Below the pieces are notes generated by a model. It was not told where the DNA came from. It did no database searches and saw nothing but the letters and a program-made list of their open reading frames with translations. The position numbers and the translations under genes are program-made. Positions 54,107-62,863 of a DNA stretch of 64,000 nucleotides are shown here, piece after piece. Positions within the stretch are counted from its first letter, which is position 1, and each line of letters opens with the position of its first letter. Source of the stretch: Robiginitomaculum sp. (GTDB lineage: Bacteria; Pseudomonadota; Alphaproteobacteria; Caulobacterales; Maricaulaceae); NCBI GenBank assembly GCA_021776615.1, contig JAJFFO010000017.1:62001-126000 (forward strand), read 5' to 3'.

Positions 54107-56827
54107 ATGCATAAAAAAATTCTGATGACCGGGGCCTCGGCCCTAATCCTGAGTGCATTTGGGGCGACCGCATCCTTCGCACAGGAAGAAACTCTGAACG
54201 AGGACATTCTTATTGTCACCGGCACGCGGCGAACCGCCCGCTCGGCCGCGGAAAGCCCGGCCCCGGTTGACGTGATTAGCGGCGACGAACTGATAAATCA
54301 GGGCACCACCGACATGACCGATTTGATTCGGCTTGCTGTGCCTTCCTACAATGTTAACCAGCAGCCGATTTCCGATGCGGCAACACTCGTCCGCCCCGCT
54401 AACCTGCGCGGCTTATCGCCCGATGAAACCCTGGTTTTGGTCAACTCCAAGCGCCTGCACCGCGCCGCCGTGATCTCCTTCCTTGGTGGCGGCATTTCAG
54501 ATGGTGCGCAAGGCCCCGATATTTCCACCATTCCGGCGTTAGCACTTAAACGCGTTGAAGTGCTGCGCGACGGTGCCGCCTCGCAATATGGTTCAGACGC
54601 CATTGCCGGCGTGCTGAACTTTATCCTTAGAGACAATGCCGAAGGGTCGACCTTTCAGGCGCGTTATGGCTCCAACTATGATAATGGCGGCGATGCCTAT
54701 TCGATTGCTGCCAATGTCGGCTTGCCATTGGGCGATATCGGCTTTTTCAACATTACCGGTGAATACAGCGAAACTGATCCAACCAGCCAGTCGATACAAC
54801 GTGGTGATGCTGCGGCTTTGATTGCCGCAGGCAATACCGCCGTTCAAGATGCTGTCACTCACCTCGACACAGATTTTGCACAAACCTGGGGACAGCCGCA
54901 AACCGATGACAATATCAAGGTTTTCGTCAATACTGGCGTAAAATTTAGCGAAACTGGCGAACTTTATGCGTTTGGTAATTATGCGCAACGGCGCGTTGAG
55001 GGTGGCTTCTTCTTCCGTAACCCAACCAATCGCGGTGGCGTTTTCGCCGGGCCAAATGTTGACCCACTTACGGGTGCCCCTGACGCCAATGGCGTTCCTT
55101 CGGTACGGGTTGGCGATCTATCGGGCGACTCCATTGGTGATTGCCCCGCCGGTATTCCGCTGACCGCAGGCGGCGGGCTATTGCCGGATCCGGGTATTCT
55201 TGGTCAGGTAACGGCTGACGCCAATTGCTTCTCCTTTGTCGAATTATTCCCTGGTGGGTTTACGCCGAGCTTTGGCGGCAATCTGACCGATCGTAGCATC
55301 GCCATTGGCGTGCGCGGGGAAATCGATTTTGGCTCAGGCCTCTCCTATGATCTTAGCTATAAATACGGCAAGAATGACGCCAATTTCTTCATCAATAATA
55401 CCATTAATGCATCGTTGGGCCCGGACACGCCAACCGCCTTCCGGCCCGGCGGCTACACTCAGGAAGAAGATAATATAAATCTCGATCTGGCCTATGGCAT
55501 ACCGGTCGCAGGCTTTGCCTCTGATCTGAATATCGCTGCCGGTTTTGAGTATCGGGTGGAAAGCTTTACCATCCGAGCCGGTGACCCCGCGTCTACAGCG
55601 CTTGGCCCACTCTCCGCGCCATCACTAGCTTTCCCAAATGGGCAAGGCTTTTCCTCCAGCTCAAATGGTTTTGGCGGCTTTATCGATTCCAGTGCCGGTA
55701 CCAGCAGGCAATCCAACGTCGCTTTCTATCTGGACGCTGAGGCCGATGTAACCGAAAACCTTATCTTGCAAGCAGCCATACGCTATGAAGATTTCGACTC
55801 TTTTGGTGACACCACCAACGTCAAGGTCGGGGCGCTTTATAAAGTTACGCCCGACTTTAGCATACGCGGCACCTATAGCTCCGGCTTCCATGCGCCAACC
55901 GCTGGGCAAGCCAATGTCACTAACGTGTCGACGGTGTTTGTCGGGACGGTTCTGGCCGATCAGGGCACCATTCCCCTGACCAGCGGCGCCGGCCAGTTCA
56001 TGGCTGACTTCCTGGTTTCGCAAGGCCGCGACCGCCCAACTCTGGGCCCGGAAAATTCCGACAGCTTTAGCGGCGGTGTTGCCTTTAACGCTGGCCCGGC
56101 AAGCTTTACGGTGGATTACTTCAACATCAAAGTGACCGACCGGATTTCGCTTTCAGAAAGCTTTGACTTTAGCGCAGCATTGCGCACGGTGGCTGCGGAT
56201 AATGGTGTCGCGGTTAATGCCGGTGATAGCACATCTCAATTGCTGAACGCCCTTGACGCTGCTGGCGTTTTGAGCGCCGGTGATTTTGCCGGTTCTGAAG
56301 ACCTTACCACTTTTGGCTTCTTCAATAATGACTTTGATACCCGCACCCAGGGCGTTGATATCGTAGGTAATCTGCCGTTCAACGTTGGCACCGGGTCTTC
56401 CAATGCAACCTTGGCGGTGAATTACACCAAAACCGAAGTGATTGAACTTGGTAATATTTCGGCGGGTCGTTTGCGCCAATTGGAAGAAAACCTGCCATCG
56501 TGGAAAGGTAATCTGACGCTGAACCATCAACAGGGTAACATCTCTGGTTTGGTTCGTGCCAATTATTGGGGCAGTTTCTTTGAAGACCATTTGGATTCAA
56601 ATCTGGCATTCCCGATTGAGGCCGGTGCTGAAATCACCTTCGACGCACAATTGGCATACACCTTCTACGACAAATTCGAGATTGCCGTTGGGGCCAATAA
56701 TATCTTCAACGAATTTCCGGACAAAAACCCGTTTGCAAACGTGGTGGGAGCCAAATTCCCGCTTACGTCACCAGGCGGCATTAATGGCGGTTTCTATTAT
56801 GTCCGCCTGACGGCTACTTTGCCTTAA
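54107..56827 (+). CDS. TonB-dependent outer-membrane receptor
   Basis: A 906-residue receptor. Signal peptide (1-25, ending SFA-QE), a TonB-box-like NEDILIVTGTRR, a plug domain (PAPVDVISGDELINQG, VRPANLRGLSPDETLVLVNSKRLHRAA, VLRDGAASQYGSDAIAGVLNFILRD split across several strands), then a 22-stranded barrel to the C-terminal FYYVRLTATLP. It imports a siderophore, vitamin or carbohydrate using the proton motive force. The neighbouring genes do not reveal the ligand. It has its own promoter region and a strong terminator. Confidence 0.93.
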   Translation: MHKKILMTGASALILSAFGATASFAQEETLNEDILIVTGTRRTARSAAESPAPVDVISGDELINQGTTDMTDLIRLAVPSYNVNQQPISDAATLVRPANLRGLSPDETLVLVNSKRLHRAAVISFLGGGISDGAQGPDISTIPALALKRVEVLRDGAASQYGSDAIAGVLNFILRDNAEGSTFQARYGSNYDNGGDAYSIAANVGLPLGDIGFFNITGEYSETDPTSQSIQRGDAAALIAAGNTAVQDAVTHLDTDFAQTWGQPQTDDNIKVFVNTGVKFSETGELYAFGNYAQRRVEGGFFFRNPTNRGGVFAGPNVDPLTGAPDANGVPSVRVGDLSGDSIGDCPAGIPLTAGGGLLPDPGILGQVTADANCFSFVELFPGGFTPSFGGNLTDRSIAIGVRGEIDFGSGLSYDLSYKYGKNDANFFINNTINASLGPDTPTAFRPGGYTQEEDNINLDLAYGIPVAGFASDLNIAAGFEYRVESFTIRAGDPASTALGPLSAPSLAFPNGQGFSSSSNGFGGFIDSSAGTSRQSNVAFYLDAEADVTENLILQAAIRYEDFDSFGDTTNVKVGALYKVTPDFSIRGTYSSGFHAPTAGQANVTNVSTVFVGTVLADQGTIPLTSGAGQFMADFLVSQGRDRPTLGPENSDSFSGGVAFNAGPASFTVDYFNIKVTDRISLSESFDFSAALRTVAADNGVAVNAGDSTSQLLNALDAAGVLSAGDFAGSEDLTTFGFFNNDFDTRTQGVDIVGNLPFNVGTGSSNATLAVNYTKTEVIELGNISAGRLRQLEENLPSWKGNLTLNHQQGNISGLVRANYWGSFFEDHLDSNLAFPIEAGAEITFDAQLAYTFYDKFEIAVGANNIFNEFPDKNPFANVVGAKFPLTSPGGINGGFYYVRLTATLP

Positions 56828-56869
56828 TCACAATCTTGCCGGTCCTGAGTTAGGGCCGCCCAATGATCG

Positions 56870-56901
56870 AAAACCCCGGTTGGAAACAGCCGGGGTTTTT
56901 G
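56870..56901 (+). terminator. Rho-independent terminator of the TonB receptor
   Basis: AAACCCCGG pairs with CCGGGGTTT around TTGGAAACAG, followed by TTTG. It lies 43 bases past the receptor stop codon. Confidence 0.9.
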
Positions 56902-56947
56902 TGTTATCTCGTGATAATCTTAATAGGATTTGACCCTAAAGCCGATT

Positions 56948-57541
56948 TCACTCTTCGGGGTTTGCTGGGGCTTCCTCGTCTTGCGCCGCATTTTCCTGAT
57001 CGCCCGCATCGTCCGCAGGGGCATTAGCTGCGCCCTCATTAGCCGTCGGCAAATTGCCAAACATGGCATGGCGAATAAGGTTACCTTGGGCAATACCGTT
57101 TTTGCGCGCGCCACCGCCAGCAATTTCCAATACGGCCTTGGCCACGCCGCCGGATGGAATGGTGCGCAATGATTTTGGCCGGGCATTGCGGGCAATAGAA
57201 ATAATCCGGCCTTCAGTATTGATAAAAATAATATCAAGCGGAATCAGTGTATTTTTCATCCAGATAGTCACCGGGCGTGGCTCGACAAAATCGAACAACA
57301 TGCCCTCATCTTCCCCTATGGTTTGGCGAAACATCATGCCCTGTGCACGGTGTTCGTCGGTATCCGCCACCTCAACACTAAATGATAGCGGCCCGGCTTC
57401 GGTCTCCACAATCAGCGGCTGGGGCGGGCCAAAGGTCAACAATTCGGGCGTTTCTGCCGCTCCATCTTGCGCAAAAGCGGGTGCCAGCACCAAAAATGGA
57501 GCCAGCGCGAAAAGGATTAAGGCTGTGAGATATGTTTTCAT
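56948..57541 (-). CDS. DUF192 secreted protein with acidic tail
   Basis: A 197-residue protein with a signal peptide (1-24, ending AFA-QD). Residues about 45-155 are a DUF192 domain: VADTDEHRAQGMMFRQTIGEDEGMLFDF, VTIWMKNTLIPLDIIFIN, RIISIARNARPKS and GVAKAVLEIAGGGARKNGI. The family is widespread and of unknown function. The last 35 residues are Ala/Asp/Glu/Asn-rich with no predicted fold. It is 81 bases from the hydroxyacid-decarboxylase gene, on the same strand. Confidence 0.88.
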   Translation of the reverse strand: MKTYLTALILFALAPFLVLAPAFAQDGAAETPELLTFGPPQPLIVETEAGPLSFSVEVADTDEHRAQGMMFRQTIGEDEGMLFDFVEPRPVTIWMKNTLIPLDIIFINTEGRIISIARNARPKSLRTIPSGGVAKAVLEIAGGGARKNGIAQGNLIRHAMFGNLPTANEGAANAPADDAGDQENAAQDEEAPANPEE

Positions 57542-57622
57542 ATTGCTCTCCTACCACCGCGTCACTGAACCTTCAATGAACCAGTATCTTGCTGACGGTT
57601 TTAAAGATGTTTTGCCAGTCTG

Positions 57623-59188
57623 CTAAATCTCGGCGACAATCAGTTGCGGGCCTTCATTATTTTGGCACGCCGTCAGCGCCGCCTGCAAAGCCGCATCAAA
57701 TTCGCCAACCGTTCGCGCACGCACGGCCGGTACACCAAATCCTTCGGACAATTTCACCCAATCCATCTTTGGGTTGGACAAATCCAGCATGGCGGCGGCG
57801 GCCGGGCCCGGCTCTCCCGCGCCCACCCGCGCCAATTCAAAGTTCAGCACCAGATAAGAGTGATTAGCGAATACCACATTGATAATGTTCTGCTTTTCCC
57901 GCGCCTGGGTCCATAAAGCTTGCAACGTATAGGCCGCCGCGCCATCGCCGCACAGCGCAAAAACCTGATGGGTTGGCGTCGCAAAAGCGGCACCAATTGC
58001 CAACGGCATGCCCATGCCAATAGCGCCGCCGGTCAGGCATAGCCATTCATGATCCGGCCCATTTTCCAGCCATGGATAGACCCCCATGCCCGACGTCGTC
58101 GCATCATCGCATATCACCGAATTGTCCGGCATATGCCGCCACAATGACAAGCCGACATAGCCGGGGTTTAGCGGCCCGTCTTCATTGGTAAGCGCCGGTG
58201 CAGGCGCGCGCGCGGCCAGCTTTGGTTGCGCCGGAGCGTCCAGCATTTGCGCCAATGCTTCAAGCGCAGCGGTAATATCGTCCGCCGGGCCGCCAAGATG
58301 CGCAATTTTTGCGCCCGCAGGCGTAAGTTCGCTCAACGTATCGGGGTACGCGAAGAAGCTCACCGGTGGTTTGGATCCGGCGACCACCAGAAGATCACAA
58401 TCTTTAAGGTCTTCGCTGGCCTGCTCGGCAAGATAGTTCAGCCGCATGGGCGAAACCCGGCTGGCGCCGCGCGAAACCCGAGGTGCAAATGTCTCCATAA
58501 CCAGACGGCAATCGAGCTTTTGCGCAATGCGTCCAGCTGCGTGTAGCCCGGCCTCAAGACAAGCGGAGCCACCAATATAAAGCACTGGATTTTTGGCGGC
58601 CGCCACGGCCTTGGCCACGGTCGCAATTTGTTCGCCTGCAACCGGTAAAAGCGATGGCATTGGCGTTTTTGGCAATACATCCGGCTCTTCGTTCGACCAA
58701 GCACAATCGGCGGGTAAGACCAGGCTGGCCACGCCGCGCTCGGGTCCATAAGCTTGGCGCACGGCTTCCAGCGCCATGCTCGACACTTCCGATGAGGCGC
58801 TGACACTTCCAACCCAGCGGGACATGGGCGCGCAAACCGCTTCGACATCCGAGGTAAGCGGCGCATCCAAAGGGCGGTGCGCTATGGCATGGTCGCCAAC
58901 AATGTTTAGCACGGGCGAGAAAGCGCGGCGGGCATTGTGCAAATTGGCAAGGCCATTGGCGAGGCCGGGGCCGAGGTGCAACAAAGTGCACGCCGGTTTG
59001 CCGGTCATGCGGCCATAGCCATCCGCCGCGCCGGTGGCCACACCCTCAAACAGGCACAGGACTGAGCGCATCCCATCCACCCGGTCGAGCGCCGCAACCA
59101 TATGCATTTCGGAGGTGCCGGGATTGGAAAAACAAATCTCAACCCCTTGATTAATAAGGGTACGGACCATGCTTTGCGCTGCGAACAT
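57623..59188 (-). CDS. ThDP-dependent acetolactate synthase/benzoylformate decarboxylase-like enzyme
   Basis: A 521-residue enzyme of the ThDP decarboxylase superfamily. CFSNPGTSEMHMVAALDR, the catalytic glutamate E48 in LCLFEGVATGAADGYGRM, a central domain, and the ThDP site GDGAAAYTLQALWTQAREKQ followed by INVVFANHSY. It resembles both IlvB-type catalytic subunits and benzoylformate decarboxylase. No regulatory subunit (ilvN) is next to it; instead the upstream gene, 17 bases away, is a 2-hydroxyacid oxidase, which favours a decarboxylase acting on the oxidase product. Not the housekeeping acetolactate synthase. Confidence 0.85.
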   Translation of the reverse strand: MFAAQSMVRTLINQGVEICFSNPGTSEMHMVAALDRVDGMRSVLCLFEGVATGAADGYGRMTGKPACTLLHLGPGLANGLANLHNARRAFSPVLNIVGDHAIAHRPLDAPLTSDVEAVCAPMSRWVGSVSASSEVSSMALEAVRQAYGPERGVASLVLPADCAWSNEEPDVLPKTPMPSLLPVAGEQIATVAKAVAAAKNPVLYIGGSACLEAGLHAAGRIAQKLDCRLVMETFAPRVSRGASRVSPMRLNYLAEQASEDLKDCDLLVVAGSKPPVSFFAYPDTLSELTPAGAKIAHLGGPADDITAALEALAQMLDAPAQPKLAARAPAPALTNEDGPLNPGYVGLSLWRHMPDNSVICDDATTSGMGVYPWLENGPDHEWLCLTGGAIGMGMPLAIGAAFATPTHQVFALCGDGAAAYTLQALWTQAREKQNIINVVFANHSYLVLNFELARVGAGEPGPAAAAMLDLSNPKMDWVKLSEGFGVPAVRARTVGEFDAALQAALTACQNNEGPQLIVAEI

Positions 59189-59205
59189 TGTGACCTCGAT
59201 TGTGA

Positions 59206-60375
59206 TTAGGGTGCGTGTCTTTGTACAAATTCCGGGCCGATTTGTGAAACACTATTACAGCCCAAAAGCGTCATGCCGCGCTCAAACTCATCGCGAAATA
59301 TCGATAATACTCGCGCGACACCGGCCTCGCCGCCCGCCGCCAAACCATAGAGATAAGGCCTACCAATGGAACACGCATCCGCGCCAAGCGCCAAGGCTTT
59401 TAAAATATCGGTGCCACGGCGCACGCCGCCATCAACAATCAGCTCCAGCGTATCGCCGACCAAATCGCGCATGGGAGCGACCATATCAATGGGGGCTGGC
59501 ACACCATCGAGTTGCCGCCCGCCATGATTGGAAATCATTACCGCTTTGGCACCAATATCACGGGCGCGAATGGCGTCATCCGGGCTGATTATGCCCTTAA
59601 TCATAAACGGCTTATCGCCGTCTTTGGCCCATTCGCGGGCTATCCACGCGGCACCATCCCAGGTGAGCTTGCGGTCGAATTGCGCATCAATAAATGCCGC
59701 CGCGCCGCCGCCTGCGCTCTCGGCGCTGGCTTTCACCCAATCATCAATATTGGGCATGGATACGCCGCCGCTGCGCCGAAAATTAAACAGCCATTTGGGG
59801 TGAGCGATAATGCTAAGCAGGCTGGCCGGAGTGAAACGCGGCGGTAGTGACATGCCGGTAAGCAAATCACGCTCGCGATTACCGCCGACAACGGTATCGA
59901 CGGTAAGACAGAGCGCGTCATACCCAGCGGCCTTGGCGCGTGCGATCAGCTCTTTGGTCAGCCCGCGATCCTTGAACACATAAAGCTGGAACATTTTTGG
60001 ACCATTGGTGTGGGCTGAAACGTCCTCAAGGCTGGTGGAACCAACAGTGGAAAGCGAATACATAAGCCCCGCCGCGGCAGCGGCGCGGGCGACGGCCAAT
60101 TCCTTATGGTGATGGAGTATTTGAGAAGCGCCAGTGGGTGACAATAATAGCGGTAACGCCATTTTCCGACCCAGAATTGTAGTACTCAGATCAATCTGAC
60201 TAACATCGCGCAGTGCACGGGGAAGTAATTCATAACGGCTAAACGCGCTCGCATTATTGCCAAGCGACCATTCATCATCTGATCCGCCAACAAGATAATG
60301 AAATATCGGCGATGGCAGGTTTTTACGCGCCAAGCAGCGAAAGTCTTGCGCGTTATGACAATAGTGCAGGCGCAT
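59206..60375 (-). CDS. FMN-dependent alpha-hydroxyacid oxidising enzyme
   Basis: A 389-residue TIM-barrel flavoenzyme of the lactate/mandelate/glycolate oxidase family. FHYLVGGSDDEWSLGNNASAF, LPLLLSPTGASQI, FQLYVFKDRGLT, the catalytic SNHGGRQLDG and the FMN-phosphate IVDGGVRRGTDILKALALGA are present. It oxidises an L-2-hydroxyacid to the 2-oxoacid. It has no membrane helix at the N-terminus. It is the first gene of a two-gene unit with the ThDP enzyme, the organisation seen in mandelate degradation (mdlB-mdlC). Confidence 0.9.
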   Translation of the reverse strand: MRLHYCHNAQDFRCLARKNLPSPIFHYLVGGSDDEWSLGNNASAFSRYELLPRALRDVSQIDLSTTILGRKMALPLLLSPTGASQILHHHKELAVARAAAAAGLMYSLSTVGSTSLEDVSAHTNGPKMFQLYVFKDRGLTKELIARAKAAGYDALCLTVDTVVGGNRERDLLTGMSLPPRFTPASLLSIIAHPKWLFNFRRSGGVSMPNIDDWVKASAESAGGGAAAFIDAQFDRKLTWDGAAWIAREWAKDGDKPFMIKGIISPDDAIRARDIGAKAVMISNHGGRQLDGVPAPIDMVAPMRDLVGDTLELIVDGGVRRGTDILKALALGADACSIGRPYLYGLAAGGEAGVARVLSIFRDEFERGMTLLGCNSVSQIGPEFVQRHAP

Positions 60376-60459
60376 AAGCGGCTAAGACTTTCATCCGGTT
60401 TTCAATTATAGAAAATGTGGTTGCCACCACCAGAGTGCAGCAACAACAGAGGGTTAACA

Positions 60460-62655
60460 TTAGATTTTTTTACACCAAAACTGATACATAGCTCTAAATG
60501 TATCAGGATTTTTGAGTTCATACTGATGCCAGTGGGACAGCGAAGACTGCTTATATTTTTTTGAACCCTCTTTCCCATCGTTCAAAAGCGATTCTTTCGC
60601 TTTTAGTTCAAACCCCAAAAATTGCAGTTTCAACTTGTTCAATATTGTCTGTATTTGCGGCAACGTAAACCGATGTTCCTGGACATGAAAAAGCAAATCC
60701 CGGCACTCACTGGTGCTATAGAAATCCCCCCTCCTGCATAGACTTTCCATCTGCTGGTTGCCACACGCCGCCTCGGCACTAATGTCTTGCCGGCATGTGC
60801 GAATGTCTTCAGCAGACGTAGAATAATGTTTCTCTGCAATCATCGCGCGACCAGCAACCACATCTCGGCGCGCGAGTTGGCTGTATAATCCGATTTTCAT
60901 TAAGCCCCCAGGACGCAGTAGATTTACTAAAATTTGCCATCCAGACACCGGATCGCAGAGATGGTGAAGGACACCCACACTCTCTATGAGATCAAACTGC
61001 TGACCAATCAACCCCAACTCCATAATGTCAGCTTGCGCAAATTCAATGTCTGATAAGCCCAATTCCTTGGTCTTCCTCATGGCGTAAGAAAGGCTACTTA
61101 AGCTAAGATCAATGGCTAACACACGAGCATTGCCCAAGTTCGAAGCCGCCATAATGGCGTGCTGACCGGTGCCACATCCTGCAATCAAAACTTCTGGTTG
61201 CTCTGGTGAAACATAATTACCCAAGTTAAGTTTTAGGGAGTCACTTTGCAACATCTCAGCAATTGAATGCGTCCGCGGTGGAATCCCTACCTTGATCCAT
61301 TGCGGATACGGGTTCTCTTCATATTGCTCTCGAACAGATAGAGAAACAGTGTCACTAATCGGCGTCAACGTTGGAATTTGTTTCCTCAGTTTTTGTTCTT
61401 TATGTGGCTGCAAAATTTGTCGCCAAATTACCTCTTTAATTTCGCCGGTCCATTCACCTTCACTCAGCTTTATTCCCCAAGGAAACGAATGCAACGGCCT
61501 ATAGGTCCCCAAAGTGGCAATAAGGTGTGGAGGCACAGCTTGGTTGGCTCGCAACAATCCTTCTATTTGCTGCTCCATTCTTTTTACCAGCTGCATCTCC
61601 TCTACTGACTCTGAAAACACATACGCATTATTGAAGCACAGCATTGCTAAAGCCGCCAAAAATGGGAACCCTACGTTCTCAAATTTCTCTTCAATCACCT
61701 CCTTCATCATGGTTCTCCGCAGTACAGTAAGCATCCTTTCGGTTTGAATGTCACGTACAGAACAGAGCTTCATGATCTGAAGCAATAACGGTATTCTGGT
61801 GAGTTTTCGTATAATTCCTGCGGCACATTCTGTACTGAGTGGGCCATCAGAATTCGTCACTTTAAGTGATTGCCTAAAGTCCTTGTGGCAATAAACTGCG
61901 CTCATAATGGCTGTATAAACGGTATCAGGATGCGCCATGGGGTGCTTCAAAAGCTCTCCCAAAGCGCACAACAAGTCTTCGTTTACCGAGGTAAACAGCC
62001 TATTTTCCAGTGACGCTGCCAATCCATACCAAAGCAAGTCGTCCGCTGGATCAATAACCACAGCGCGTTGATGGCATTCGAACGCTTCCTCAAGGCACCC
62101 TTGGTCCATATATACCAAACCAAGTTTGTAATAGACGGCAGCGTAATCCGGTCTCTGCATGAGAGCCCTTTGATAACTTTCCACTGCCTCAGCCAGTCGC
62201 CCTTGCTTTCGAAATACATCGCCAATATTATGATGCGCCATAGCGTGATCGGGTTTGAGAGTCAAAGCCTTGCTAAAGCTTGTGATGGCATCATCCAGTC
62301 GTTCCAACTGTTGATAAACCATGCCTAGGTTGAAGTGGGCCGGAACATAGTCCGGCCGAAGTACCAGCGCTTTGCTGATAAGTTTCGCCGCCATATTGTT
62401 TTTGCCGAGCTGGTGTTCTGCCACCCCCAATAAATGCAAAGCCTCGGGCTGTTCAGGTTCAGATTGCAACATCTGCTCATAGATTTTTTTTGCTTCTGGT
62501 ATATCGCCCCGCTGGTGGTGTTTTAGGGCCTGATCTATTGCATGTTGTGACGCAGATGTTGGTCCTATATAGGCACCTGCAGCTGAATTTTCTGAATGTG
62601 AATAATCACCTCTTCTGACCTCCGTTTGTGGGCTATGTTTGCCGGATTTACTCAT
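60460..62655 (-). CDS. TPR-repeat protein fused to a SAM-dependent methyltransferase
   Basis: A 731-residue cytosolic protein with GGAG upstream of ATG 62655. Residues about 35-210 hold five TPR units (for example ALVLRPDYVPAHFNLGMVYQ). A 200-residue helical linker follows, then the YEENPYPQWIKVG motif (about 445-457) that precedes this class of methyltransferases, and a class I SAM domain with motif I LIAGCGTGQHAIMAASN, IDLSLSSLSYAMRKTKELG and VGVLHHLCDP. TPR-methyltransferases of this shape act on unknown targets. Transcribed alone, with the surface-type gene upstream on the same strand. Confidence 0.85.
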   Translation of the reverse strand: MSKSGKHSPQTEVRRGDYSHSENSAAGAYIGPTSASQHAIDQALKHHQRGDIPEAKKIYEQMLQSEPEQPEALHLLGVAEHQLGKNNMAAKLISKALVLRPDYVPAHFNLGMVYQQLERLDDAITSFSKALTLKPDHAMAHHNIGDVFRKQGRLAEAVESYQRALMQRPDYAAVYYKLGLVYMDQGCLEEAFECHQRAVVIDPADDLLWYGLAASLENRLFTSVNEDLLCALGELLKHPMAHPDTVYTAIMSAVYCHKDFRQSLKVTNSDGPLSTECAAGIIRKLTRIPLLLQIMKLCSVRDIQTERMLTVLRRTMMKEVIEEKFENVGFPFLAALAMLCFNNAYVFSESVEEMQLVKRMEQQIEGLLRANQAVPPHLIATLGTYRPLHSFPWGIKLSEGEWTGEIKEVIWRQILQPHKEQKLRKQIPTLTPISDTVSLSVREQYEENPYPQWIKVGIPPRTHSIAEMLQSDSLKLNLGNYVSPEQPEVLIAGCGTGQHAIMAASNLGNARVLAIDLSLSSLSYAMRKTKELGLSDIEFAQADIMELGLIGQQFDLIESVGVLHHLCDPVSGWQILVNLLRPGGLMKIGLYSQLARRDVVAGRAMIAEKHYSTSAEDIRTCRQDISAEAACGNQQMESLCRRGDFYSTSECRDLLFHVQEHRFTLPQIQTILNKLKLQFLGFELKAKESLLNDGKEGSKKYKQSSLSHWHQYELKNPDTFRAMYQFWCKKI

Positions 62656-62803
62656 TATTATGCGCTCCGTAGCCAACTCTCACACAGACATTTCTAAACC
62701 AAAACGTCACACCTTAAAAGAAGCTGTATCTAGAAAATGCGGTGCCAACCTAACTGCTCACGCTACAAACCTAGCATACTTCCATTCTTACAAGAGAGCC
62801 CCC

Positions 62804-62834
62804 ATAGAAAAAGGGCGATCCGAAGACCGCCCTC
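62804..62834 (-). terminator. Rho-independent terminator of the exported protein gene
   Basis: On the minus strand AGGGCG-GTCTTCGGAT-CGCCCT is followed by TTTTTCTATG, 30 bases beyond the stop codon of the right-edge gene. Confidence 0.85.
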
Positions 62835-62863
62835 AAACTTTATATGATTAAGCCAAGTTAGAC

